Origin: CAKSHP01 sp045590935
GTDB lineage: Bacteria; Bacillota; Clostridia; UBA1381; UMGS1253
Reading direction: 5' to 3'
Length of the DNA stretch: 23,335 bases
NCBI GenBank assembly: GCA_045590935.1
Contig: JAZNSA010000072.1
Coordinates: 1-23,335, forward strand
Below, one piece after another: positions 7,865-14,811 of this stretch (position 1 is its first letter; each line of letters begins with the position of its first letter). Both the position numbers and the translations under genes were made by a program. The notes below the pieces were generated by a model that worked only from the letters and a program-made list of their open reading frames with translations, was not told the origin of the DNA and did no database searches.

Positions 7865-8824
7865 CTAGCAAATTCTTCTTGCTCCAACATATCTTTGTGT
7901 GTAATAAGAAGTATTAATGCTAGTAACCTTAACACTTGAACCGGGCTTTGGCGCATGAACCATATTTCCGTTACCAATATAAATCCCAACATGACCTATT
8001 CCCGAACCGCCGCTTGATTTAAAAAGCAGCAAATCTCCCGGCTGAAGGTCTGCCTTGCTTGCAACAACAGCACCGTTGCTGGCTTGACCTGCCGCCGTTC
8101 TGTTTAGCGAATATCCGAACTGCCTGAACACATAAGACGTAAAGCCTGAGCAGTCAAATCCCGATGGTGTTGTTCCGCCATATACATAAGGAACACCTAT
8201 GTATTTCATTGCAAGATCAACAACCGAAGAATTTCCACCATTCGGCAAAGCAGCTGACAAAGGCTGAACTGCATTATTAGCTGCCGCAGCCATTTGAGCG
8301 GCATACGCTACATGAAAACTATCATGCTCTTGTCTTGTTACATACTCAATATAATCCTCAGATAAAAAAGCCTCATTTCCGTTATGCTTTACAATAACAA
8401 AGCCATTCTTCTTACCATAGATTTCAACAACCGTTCCACGAGCTACTCTTCCAATTATATTACTGTATATGCTCGCATCATCACGAATATTCAATTCGCT
8501 TGCCGTAATCTTTCCATAAAGATAATCATCGTAATATTCAGCAACATCGCTGCTCGGATAACTCAAAGTAACATATCTTCCATCAACATATCTGTAACCT
8601 GAAGCAGTATTGATAGTATACCAACCATTCTTACTGTCAACAACGTCTACAACCGCTCCTGACGAAAGCTGACCTGCTATGCTATAACCCGTTCCCGGAC
8701 CTGTTCTAACATTAAGAGTTCCAACATTAACAACGCCGCCCGCAGCAAAAGCTGTACAAACAGGAATTACTGCAACCATAACAGCGGTTGATAACAAACT
8801 AACTATCTTCTGTAATCTTTTCAT
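7865..8824 (-). CDS. Secreted SH3b-SH3b-NlpC/P60 peptidoglycan endopeptidase
   Basis: About 319 aa from the ATG at 8824, which follows TTGGAGG by 6-7 nt; the TTG 12 nt upstream is inside that ribosome binding site. A signal peptide (MKRLQKIVSLLSTAVMVAVI...AFA) ends near residue 28. Two bacterial SH3 domains follow (about 32-87 and 105-160), which in this family bind the wall. After an Ala-rich linker comes an NlpC/P60 domain (about 200-319) with catalytic C225 in FDCSGF, H278 in GHVGIYIG and a third polar H290 in MVHAP. Such enzymes cut gamma-D-Glu-diaminopimelate bonds in wall peptides during growth or separation. All catalytic residues are present. Monocistronic: its own promoter lies upstream and a strong terminator follows. 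Confidence 0.93.
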   Translation of the reverse strand: MKRLQKIVSLLSTAVMVAVIPVCTAFAAGGVVNVGTLNVRTGPGTGYSIAGQLSSGAVVDVVDSKNGWYTINTASGYRYVDGRYVTLSYPSSDVAEYYDDYLYGKITASELNIRDDASIYSNIIGRVARGTVVEIYGKKNGFVIVKHNGNEAFLSEDYIEYVTRQEHDSFHVAYAAQMAAAANNAVQPLSAALPNGGNSSVVDLAMKYIGVPYVYGGTTPSGFDCSGFTSYVFRQFGYSLNRTAAGQASNGAVVASKADLQPGDLLLFKSSGGSGIGHVGIYIGNGNMVHAPKPGSSVKVTSINTSYYTQRYVGARRIC

Positions 8825-8843
8825 ATATACCTCCAAAACACAA

Positions 8844-8853
8844 TTAACAACTT
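8844..8853. repeat. Direct repeat copy 1, just downstream of the NlpC promoter
   Basis: TTAACAACTT (AAGTTGTTAA on the transcribed strand) lies a few bases past the predicted transcription start. An identical 10-mer sits at 8899-8908 on the other side of the core promoter, 55 bp away centre to centre. The pair could be operators; chance cannot be excluded in such AT-rich DNA. Confidence 0.5.
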
Positions 8854-8863
8854 CACAATAATT

Positions 8864-8892
8864 ATTTTACTACATTTAACACGATTTGTCAA
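8864..8892 (-). promoter_or_regulatory. SigA-type promoter of the NlpC/P60 gene
   Basis: On the - strand a perfect TTGACA (8887-8892), a 17-nt spacer and TAAAAT (8864-8869) make a near-consensus housekeeping promoter. Transcription would start around 8857, giving a leader of about 33 nt with a GGAGG ribosome binding site. Confidence 0.8.
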
Positions 8893-9050
8893 ACATATTT
8901 AACAACTTTTTTAATAATTTTGTAACAATTTAGTTGTCAACTGCATTTTTTTGTATATATTGTACGTTTTATATAATTATCTCAAGATAATTTTTATTAG
9001 TATTACCCTATAATTTCTAATTTTAAAAATTACAAAATAAATTCACTTTT
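8893..9050. other. AT-rich intergenic region upstream of the NlpC promoter
   Basis: This stretch lies between the stop of the 100-aa gene and the NlpC promoter. It holds one repeat copy, a second TTGACA-like hexamer (8935-8940) without a good -10, and a TGTTAC-N5-TATTAA pair on the - strand (8911-8927). A small ATTATC/GATAAT hairpin (about 8977-8994) is too weak to call a terminator. I see no RNA gene or riboswitch. Confidence 0.5.
8899..8908. repeat. Direct repeat copy 2, just upstream of the NlpC -35 box
   Basis: This is the second identical TTAACAACTT, 6 bp upstream of the -35 box. Each copy contains a TGTTAA hexamer on the - strand, the half-site form bound by WalR-type regulators of wall hydrolases. 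Confidence 0.5.
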
Positions 9051-9353
9051 TTAATTTACGTAACTTAACGCATCCTTAAGCCAATACTCTCCAACGTCTA
9101 AAGCCGACCATAGATTTTCTCTTGTAGCTTTCTTTATAGGCTTATTTTTGATATTCAAGTAAGAATCATTCTGTTGTAGCTGAATAATAACTTTTCCCGC
9201 TATTTCAGCATCTCCAACAGTTTTATAATCGCTTAAAATAAACGAAACTATAAACTTGTCATCCGGATTACCGTAAAAAAGATTATCCCCAACTCTAACT
9301 AACGGTTTATCCTTATACATCAATAATTTACTGCTTGCCTTTTTCTCTGCCAT
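9051..9353 (-). CDS. Small conserved protein of unknown function after nagA
   Basis: A 100-aa soluble protein with no signal peptide or membrane segment. It has a strong ribosome binding site (AAGGAGGA, 7 nt before the ATG). Visible features are a basic N terminus, LLMYKDKPLVRVGDNLFYGNP and a C-terminal LWSALDVGEYWLKDALSY. From memory this pattern (short, 'MYKxKPLVR...YYG', ending in 'ALDxxxxWLxxAL') recurs in small uncharacterised proteins of Clostridia, but I cannot name a family. It follows nagA by 17 nt and is the last gene of the MFS-nagA unit, so it is co-expressed with amino-sugar metabolism. That does not establish its role. Confidence 0.75.
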   Translation of the reverse strand: MAEKKASSKLLMYKDKPLVRVGDNLFYGNPDDKFIVSFILSDYKTVGDAEIAGKVIIQLQQNDSYLNIKNKPIKKATRENLWSALDVGEYWLKDALSYVN

Positions 9354-9370
9354 AACTCTTTCCTCCTTCT

Positions 9371-10495
9371 TTATTTGAACAATTTTCCCGAAATATATAC
9401 CTCCAAAATTGTTAAGTCCTCATCAACGACTATGAAATCAGCATCATAGCCCTCCTTAATCAATCCCTTGCCCGAAATATTCAAAGCTTTTGCAGGATTA
9501 TAAGATGCCATCTTAACTGCCTCCTCCATAGGCACTCCCCACGAAATCAAATTCTTTACGCATTGATGAATAGTTGCCGTACCGCCGCTTATTGTACCAT
9601 TCTTCTGGCGTGCAATACCATCCCGAACAATTATTTCTTCACCACACTCGCTATAAACCCCGTCAGGCAAGCCTGCCGCCATAACCGAATCGTTTATAAC
9701 AATAAGCCTGTCTGCACCAAAAATCTTATAAGCCATCATAACAACGCTCTTATCAATATGAAGTCCGTCGCAAACAATTTCCGCCATAGCTCCGCTTTCA
9801 AACGCTGCGGAAATCAAGCTTAAATTTCTATGATGAATAGGCGGCATAGCGTTAAAAATATGCGTTATCTGCGTTGCCCCTGCCTCAAACGCCGCCTTGC
9901 AAGCCTCATAATCTGCGCCTGTGTGCCCCAAGGATATTTTAACCTTATCCTTGTATTTTTTTATAAACTCTATCGCCCCGTCAATCTCAGGTGCAACCGT
10001 TGTAAGCATAATATGCCCGCCTGCCGCTTCATTCACCTCATCAAAATCAACTTCCTTCGGCGACCTGAGCCATTCTGCTCTATGAGCACCTTTATACTTT
10101 TCCGACAAATACGGCCCTTCCATATTTATCCCAAGCAGCTTTGCGCCCGATGTCTTATTTTCTATGCACTCTCTTATGATAGAAACATATTTTTTTAAAT
10201 CTTCCTTCAAGTATGTCGCAGGTGCCATAAGATATGACGTTGTTCCGTTGGATGCCCAAAATCTTCCGATTTTTTGATAAGCTTCTGCATCCGCATTTGC
10301 AACATTATACCCAACTGCTCCATGAGTATGTATATTGATAAATCCGGGCAAAATCATCTTGCCCTCCAAATCAATAACATCGCAATCCAAAGCTTCAAAC
10401 TTGCCTATCTTTTCAAATACAGTCCCTTTAATATAAATATCTCCGTATTCTTTTTCAAAGCTTTCATTTAAGAAAACAGCATTTTTAATCAGCAT
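9371..10495 (-). CDS. nagA: N-acetylglucosamine-6-phosphate deacetylase
   Basis: About 374 aa. It removes acetate from GlcNAc-6-phosphate to give glucosamine-6-phosphate, feeding wall synthesis or glycolysis; cytoplasmic amidohydrolase. Active-site elements, numbered from the ATG: HTHG (56-59), the metal-binding E126 in INMEGPYL, H191 in LGHTGA, H212 in THIFNAM, and catalytic D269 in INDSVMAAGLPDG. The start is the ATG at 10493-10495, which begins the recognisable MLIKNAVF. This puts the first 11 nt inside the end of the MFS gene, suggesting translational coupling, since the ribosome binding site before it is weak. No nagB (glucosamine-6-phosphate deaminase) is in the window. Context suggests recycling of wall sugars or use of imported amino sugar. 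Confidence 0.94.
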   Translation of the reverse strand: MLIKNAVFLNESFEKEYGDIYIKGTVFEKIGKFEALDCDVIDLEGKMILPGFINIHTHGAVGYNVANADAEAYQKIGRFWASNGTTSYLMAPATYLKEDLKKYVSIIRECIENKTSGAKLLGINMEGPYLSEKYKGAHRAEWLRSPKEVDFDEVNEAAGGHIMLTTVAPEIDGAIEFIKKYKDKVKISLGHTGADYEACKAAFEAGATQITHIFNAMPPIHHRNLSLISAAFESGAMAEIVCDGLHIDKSVVMMAYKIFGADRLIVINDSVMAAGLPDGVYSECGEEIIVRDGIARQKNGTISGGTATIHQCVKNLISWGVPMEEAVKMASYNPAKALNISGKGLIKEGYDADFIVVDEDLTILEVYISGKLFK

Positions 10496-11768
10496 TTTCA
10501 ATTTCACTATCCTGCTGAGTTTTAATTGCAACGCTGACAATACAACCTATAACCTGAATTGCAAACAAAACCGCCAGCACTCCTATTGTAACAATTGTAC
10601 TTTTTATGACCGCTACTCCCACAGCAACCGCCAAAACTCTTCCCAAATTAAAATAAATTTCTTTAACACTCGCCGTTTCAAGGTCCCGTTTGTAAACAGA
10701 AGTACCTAAGCTCTCCAAAACCTTGTAATACGTCATAAATAGCGGCGTTATGTGCATAGGCGTAAGCAACGCCGTTACCATTCCAAAAATAAAAATAGTT
10801 AAAACGTTAATTTTAAATATCATTACACACAAAACCGCAAACTGAACAAAAATTGAAATAAACATCCAAAATATCGGATGCCTTGAAATGCTTCTGTTTT
10901 GCGCCAAAAAGCTTCCCAAAATATTAAATATTGCACACGTCGCAAGGTAAGCGCCAACAACAAAAATATTTTTGGATAGCTGATATATCATTATAGGAAT
11001 AAAAAACGAAACTATTCCCTCTTTTAGTCCTCTCAAAACATCACACATACTGACTGCAAAATATTTTTTTACCTTTATTGATTTAATAAAAACATTTGCA
11101 AAATGTGTCTGTCTGCTCTGTCCTCTGACTTTTTCCATTTTTGCAACCAAAAAAATACTTACTATGCATAAAAACAAGCAAAGGAAAAACACACTCATAT
11201 ATCCAACAGTATTTTTATAAAAAGCCGCAATTACCCCGCCCGCTGCAATCGGTAATACAATTCCGCAAAAGGCAGAAATAATTCCCTGAAACATTACATA
11301 TTGTTTTTTTGCAAGCCCTGTTATTGCTATGTTCATCAACGAATAATACGAAAGATAAAAAAACGTTGTTCCCAAGCCGTAAAAGAGTGCAACAAGGAAA
11401 ATATAATTTAATATGTTTTTATTTACCACAATCACAATTGCATAAAACACAAGATGAAGAATAACGCCAATCATCATAGATACCCTATAGGTAATACGCT
11501 TTGCAATTATTCCAATTAAAAAGCATGAAAAAAAGCTTATTATCCCAACAATTAAGTTATATCCTGCAACAGCTGCAATCCCATCTGCACCATTTATTCC
11601 GCTTCCTGCCATACTGTACAAAAACAGATTTATAAAAGCAGACGAAAGCGCCGACACCGCAATCATACAGCTCATAACAGAAAGCAACATCAATTGGTCA
11701 CGCATAAACAAGCGATTGGATAAATATCTGGAAATCATCAGATTAATTCTGTTAAAAAATCCACTCAT
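10485..11768 (-). CDS. Major facilitator superfamily transporter
   Basis: 427 aa with about 12 hydrophobic segments and a central hydrophilic stretch near residue 210 (KMEKVRGQSRQTHF) dividing two halves, as in the MFS. The cytoplasmic loop after TM2 (GIIAKRITYRVSMMIG) fits the position of the MFS G-x-x-x-D-R/K-x-G-R-R/K motif but is degenerate. AGGG lies 4 nt before the ATG. It overlaps nagA by 11 nt, so an amino sugar, muropeptide-derived sugar or related solute is a reasonable guess for the substrate, but the sequence alone does not show it. Confidence 0.85.
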   Translation of the reverse strand: MSGFFNRINLMISRYLSNRLFMRDQLMLLSVMSCMIAVSALSSAFINLFLYSMAGSGINGADGIAAVAGYNLIVGIISFFSCFLIGIIAKRITYRVSMMIGVILHLVFYAIVIVVNKNILNYIFLVALFYGLGTTFFYLSYYSLMNIAITGLAKKQYVMFQGIISAFCGIVLPIAAGGVIAAFYKNTVGYMSVFFLCLFLCIVSIFLVAKMEKVRGQSRQTHFANVFIKSIKVKKYFAVSMCDVLRGLKEGIVSFFIPIMIYQLSKNIFVVGAYLATCAIFNILGSFLAQNRSISRHPIFWMFISIFVQFAVLCVMIFKINVLTIFIFGMVTALLTPMHITPLFMTYYKVLESLGTSVYKRDLETASVKEIYFNLGRVLAVAVGVAVIKSTIVTIGVLAVLFAIQVIGCIVSVAIKTQQDSEIENAD

Positions 11769-11784
11769 ACAACCCTCCGCACTT

Positions 11785-11846
11785 AATGCCTAACCGCCAA
11801 AACGCCGATTTTTGGAAAAGCGGCGTCATTTGGCATTATTGGCATT
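11785..11846 (-). terminator. Nested hairpin between the DUF1858 gene and the MFS gene (terminator or leader structure)
   Basis: CCAAAACGCCG (11797-11807) pairs with 11821-11833 with a 2-nt bulge, giving an 11-bp stem. It is enclosed by AATGCC (11785-11790) pairing with GGCATT at 11841-11846. Read on the - strand, the central CGGCG stem is followed by TTTT. It follows the stop of the DUF1858 gene by about 5 nt and ends about 17 nt before the MFS start, so it probably ends the ftsH unit. The short run of T and the outer stem leave a regulatory leader possible. Confidence 0.6.
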
Positions 11847-11850
11847 TTGC

Positions 11851-12048
11851 TTATTTGTTTTTTAAATATTCGTTCATTGCTTCAACCATTTCATCGCAAT
11901 CTGCACCATGAACAGCGCAAGCCTCTTCAAGAGTTTCTCCAACTGCTGACGGACAGTGTAAGCAATGCATTCCCATATCCATCAAAAACTTTCCTAGTCC
12001 CTCGTCAATTCCTAAAATCTCCGCAATAATAGTATCCTTTGTTACCAT
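11851..12048 (-). CDS. DUF1858 / hybrid-cluster-protein-associated redox disulfide domain protein
   Basis: About 65 aa from the ATG at 12048 (a GTG 9 nt upstream is too close to AAGGA). It is a stand-alone copy of the small helical domain first noted beside hybrid cluster protein. The signature GMHCLHCPSAVGETLEEACAVHG carries the CxxC pair at residues 29 and 32 with the following Pro-Ser. The domain is thought to be a thiol-disulfide or cluster-linked redox module; no biochemical role is settled. It follows ftsH by about 37 nt and precedes the hairpin at 11785-11846, so it is probably the last gene of the ftsH transcript. Confidence 0.87.
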   Translation of the reverse strand: MVTKDTIIAEILGIDEGLGKFLMDMGMHCLHCPSAVGETLEEACAVHGADCDEMVEAMNEYLKNK

Positions 12049-12085
12049 GTTTACCACTTTCCTTCCATAAAGTTAATTTATTTTT

Positions 12086-14113
12086 TCATTTATTTTCTTC
12101 GCTTTCATCTGCACCTTCATTTGCCTTCTCACTCTCACTGTTTGTTTGCTCCTGCTCAAGTGAAAGCGGCATAATGCGTGCATCAATCATTCTTTTTTTC
12201 TCAAGCTCTGCCTTTTCTTCTTCTGCTCGTTTTTCAGCTTCAATTCTTTCCTTTTCCTCAAACTCACTTCTCTCAGAAGACAGCCTTTCATATTCCTCCA
12301 TATCGCCCTTAAATACTGCATCAAATTCTCTGCCCGTAAGCTTTTCTTTTTCTTCAAGAATTTTTGCAACATTTTCAAGAATTTCAGAATGCTCTCTCAA
12401 AATAGCTTCACACTTGTCAAAGCAATCACAAATAATCCTCTTAACCTCTTCGTCAATCTGGAAAGCAACATTTTCACTGTAATCTCTGGAATGTCCAAAA
12501 TCCTTTCCTAAGAATACCTCCTGAGATGAGCCATACTTTATTGGACCTATCGCATCACTCATACCATACTGAGTAACCATTTTCCTTGCAATTTCAGTTG
12601 CTCTTTCAATATCGTTTGAAGCTCCTGTACTTATATCATTCAGCATAATTTTTTCTGCAACTCTTCCGCCTAAAAGGCTTACTATATCCTCAGTCATTCG
12701 GTTTTTAGAAGAATACCATACATCCTCGGTAGGAATGTGCATCGTATAGCCTCCTGCCAATCCTCTTGGTATAATTGAAACCTCATGAACAGGGTCCTGC
12801 GTCGGCAAAAATCTGCTTACAACGGCATGACCTGCCTCATGATATGCCGTCAGCCTTCTTTCGTGCTCATTAACCTTTCTCGACTTCTTCTCAGTTCCGA
12901 CGGCAACTCTCATAAGCGCATCGCTCAAATGCTTTTCCCTTATTGTTTTCTCGTTGCTTCTTGCCGCCAAAAGCGCCGCCTCATTAACAAGGTTTGCCAA
13001 ATCAGCGCCCGTAAAGCCCGAAGTAATTTTAGAGATTTTTGATAAGTCAACCTCCTCACTTATCGGCTTTCCTTTGCAGTGAACCTTTAAAATTTCTTCT
13101 CTGCCTTTAGCATCGGGGGTGCCAACAACAATCTGCCTGTCGAAACGTCCCGGTCTTAGTAGCGCAGGGTCTAATATATCAGGTCTGTTTGTTGCCGCAA
13201 TAATTATAACGCCTTGATTTTCTCCAAATCCATCCATCTCAACAAGCAATTGATTAAGAGTTTGCTCTCTTTCGTCGTGGCCGCCGCCCAATCCTGCACC
13301 TCTATGACGGCCAACCGCATCAATCTCGTCTATAAATACTATACTTGGGCTATTCTTTTTAGCCTGTTCAAACAAATCTCTTACTCTTGATGCACCAACG
13401 CCTACAAACATCTCAACAAAGTCCGAACCGCTTATAGAGAAAAACGGAACCTTCGCCTCGCCGGCAACCGCCTTTGCAAGCAAGGTTTTACCTGTTCCCG
13501 GAGGACCAACAAGCAAAACTCCTCTCGGAATTTTTGCGCCGAGCTCCGTAAACTTTTTCGGATTTTTTAAAAACTCAACAATTTCTTCAAGCTCCGCTTT
13601 TTCTTCATCTGCGCCCGCAACATCCGAAAATAAAACCTTATTTTTTGAATCGGACAGCATCTTAGCCTTACTCTTTCCAAAGCTCATTGCCTTGCCGCCG
13701 CCCTGTGCACGGCTCATAAACATAAAATACAAAAATACGAGCAACAAAACACTTCCCAGCATAGGAAGAATCGACAGCCACCAAGGTTGCTCCTCAGGCG
13801 CCTTTGTATCATACTTTTCAAGCTTTCCTTCATCTTCAAGCTGACTTTTTATTTCACTTCCCAAATCCTCGTTAAATACCAAAATATTAGGAACGTCAAC
13901 CCTCATTATTTCGCCGTTATACAACTCCGCCTCAGCCTGATTATTGTCAAAAACAACAAGCGACTTAACATTTCCGTTTCTAATCTCTTGCTGCAAATCG
14001 GAATACACTTTTTTTTCTGCGACCTCTTGTGGCGATGTAAAAACATAAATCATTGCTATGATTGTTCCAAACACCGCTAAATAGAATAAAAATTTACTAA
14101 ACCCACTTTTCAA
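12086..14113 (-). CDS. ftsH: ATP-dependent zinc metalloprotease FtsH
   Basis: 675 aa, membrane-anchored AAA+ protease that degrades misfolded membrane proteins and short-lived regulators. Order: TM1 (about 7-26), extracytoplasmic FtsH_ext domain (about 30-108), TM2 (about 113-133), AAA+ domain with Walker A GPPGTGKT (203-210), Walker B VFIDEIDA (259-266) and the second region of homology NRPDILDPALLRPGRFDRQ, then the M41 protease with HEAGH (425-429) and the zinc ligand D501. All catalytic residues are present. The tail from about 600 is an unusually charged Glu/Lys/Arg coiled-coil stretch ending in an acidic low-complexity tip. The start is TTG (14111-14113), 10 nt after AAGGAG. It follows hpt by 149 nt, the classic tilS-hpt-ftsH order. 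Confidence 0.97.
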   Translation of the reverse strand: MKSGFSKFLFYLAVFGTIIAMIYVFTSPQEVAEKKVYSDLQQEIRNGNVKSLVVFDNNQAEAELYNGEIMRVDVPNILVFNEDLGSEIKSQLEDEGKLEKYDTKAPEEQPWWLSILPMLGSVLLLVFLYFMFMSRAQGGGKAMSFGKSKAKMLSDSKNKVLFSDVAGADEEKAELEEIVEFLKNPKKFTELGAKIPRGVLLVGPPGTGKTLLAKAVAGEAKVPFFSISGSDFVEMFVGVGASRVRDLFEQAKKNSPSIVFIDEIDAVGRHRGAGLGGGHDEREQTLNQLLVEMDGFGENQGVIIIAATNRPDILDPALLRPGRFDRQIVVGTPDAKGREEILKVHCKGKPISEEVDLSKISKITSGFTGADLANLVNEAALLAARSNEKTIREKHLSDALMRVAVGTEKKSRKVNEHERRLTAYHEAGHAVVSRFLPTQDPVHEVSIIPRGLAGGYTMHIPTEDVWYSSKNRMTEDIVSLLGGRVAEKIMLNDISTGASNDIERATEIARKMVTQYGMSDAIGPIKYGSSQEVFLGKDFGHSRDYSENVAFQIDEEVKRIICDCFDKCEAILREHSEILENVAKILEEKEKLTGREFDAVFKGDMEEYERLSSERSEFEEKERIEAEKRAEEEKAELEKKRMIDARIMPLSLEQEQTNSESEKANEGADESEENK

Positions 14114-14262
14114 AAACTATCCACTCCTTACTACTGCCTTTGATTTTAATAAATAGTTTTACAACAAATTATATCTTTTGCAAACAACATAGAAAATATT
14201 ACCACAACATAATTTTTAATACAACATAAAACCATAAGGTTTCACAAATTATTCATAATTTG
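14114..14262. other. hpt-ftsH intergenic region
   Basis: 149 bp of very AT-rich DNA. Just after the hpt stop is a perfect but tight inverted repeat (CAAATTAT/ATAATTTG, 14244-14261 region), then AAACC-TTAT-GGTTTT, a weak terminator-like hairpin on the - strand. A perfect TATAAT (- strand, 14168-14173) lies about 55 nt before the ftsH start but lacks a recognisable -35. Partial termination plus an internal ftsH promoter is plausible but not demonstrated. Confidence 0.4.
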
Positions 14263-14811
14263 TTATTTTTCATATACAGACCTCTTTAAAACGCCTACAT
14301 AAGGCAGATTGCGATGCTTCTCATCATAATCAAGCCCATATCCTACAACAAACTCATCAGGAATCTCAAATCCAACGTACTTTACATTAACGTCAACCTT
14401 CCTCCTTGACGGCTTATCCAAAATAGTACAAATTTCCAAGCTTTTTGGTTTTCTCATTCTAAGCATTTCGGTAAGATAGCTAAGCGTAAGTCCGCTGTCT
14501 ATAATATCTTCAACAATCAAAACATTTTTTCCTTCAACTGAAGATTTTAAATCCTTTTCTATTTTAACCGCCCCTGAAGATTGAGTTGAGCTTCCACCAT
14601 AGCTTGATGCACTCATAAAGTCAATTTCAACAGGCAACTCAAGCGCACGCATCAAATCAACCGAAAACATTACTCCGCCTTTTAAAATTGTTATAACTTC
14701 AATTGATTCTCCCTTGTAATCCTCATTAATCTGAGTCGCCAATTCACCTATACGCTTTTTTAACTGCTCACTTGATATTAACACCCTTTCAATATCCTCA
14801 TGAATTCTCAT
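14263..14811 (-). CDS. hpt: Hypoxanthine phosphoribosyltransferase
   Basis: About 182 aa. It salvages hypoxanthine (and guanine) to IMP/GMP using PRPP; cytoplasmic. The type I phosphoribosyltransferase PRPP loop VLIVEDIIDSGLT is at 97-109, with the pyrophosphate-binding LKGGVMF at 43-49 and the flexible-loop ASSYGGSSTQSSG at 68-80. The start is ATG 14809-14811 after GGGGAG; the longer upstream reading has no signal of its own. The first 14 nt lie inside the end of tilS, so translation is probably coupled. Position between tilS and ftsH matches Bacillus and many Clostridia. Confidence 0.96.
   Translation of the reverse strand: MRIHEDIERVLISSEQLKKRIGELATQINEDYKGESIEVITILKGGVMFSVDLMRALELPVEIDFMSASSYGGSSTQSSGAVKIEKDLKSSVEGKNVLIVEDIIDSGLTLSYLTEMLRMRKPKSLEICTILDKPSRRKVDVNVKYVGFEIPDEFVVGYGLDYDEKHRNLPYVGVLKRSVYEK

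Noticed and set aside
8977..8994. Terminator after the 100-aa gene
   Set aside because: Only a 7-bp all-A/T-rich stem with no run of T after it on the - strand.
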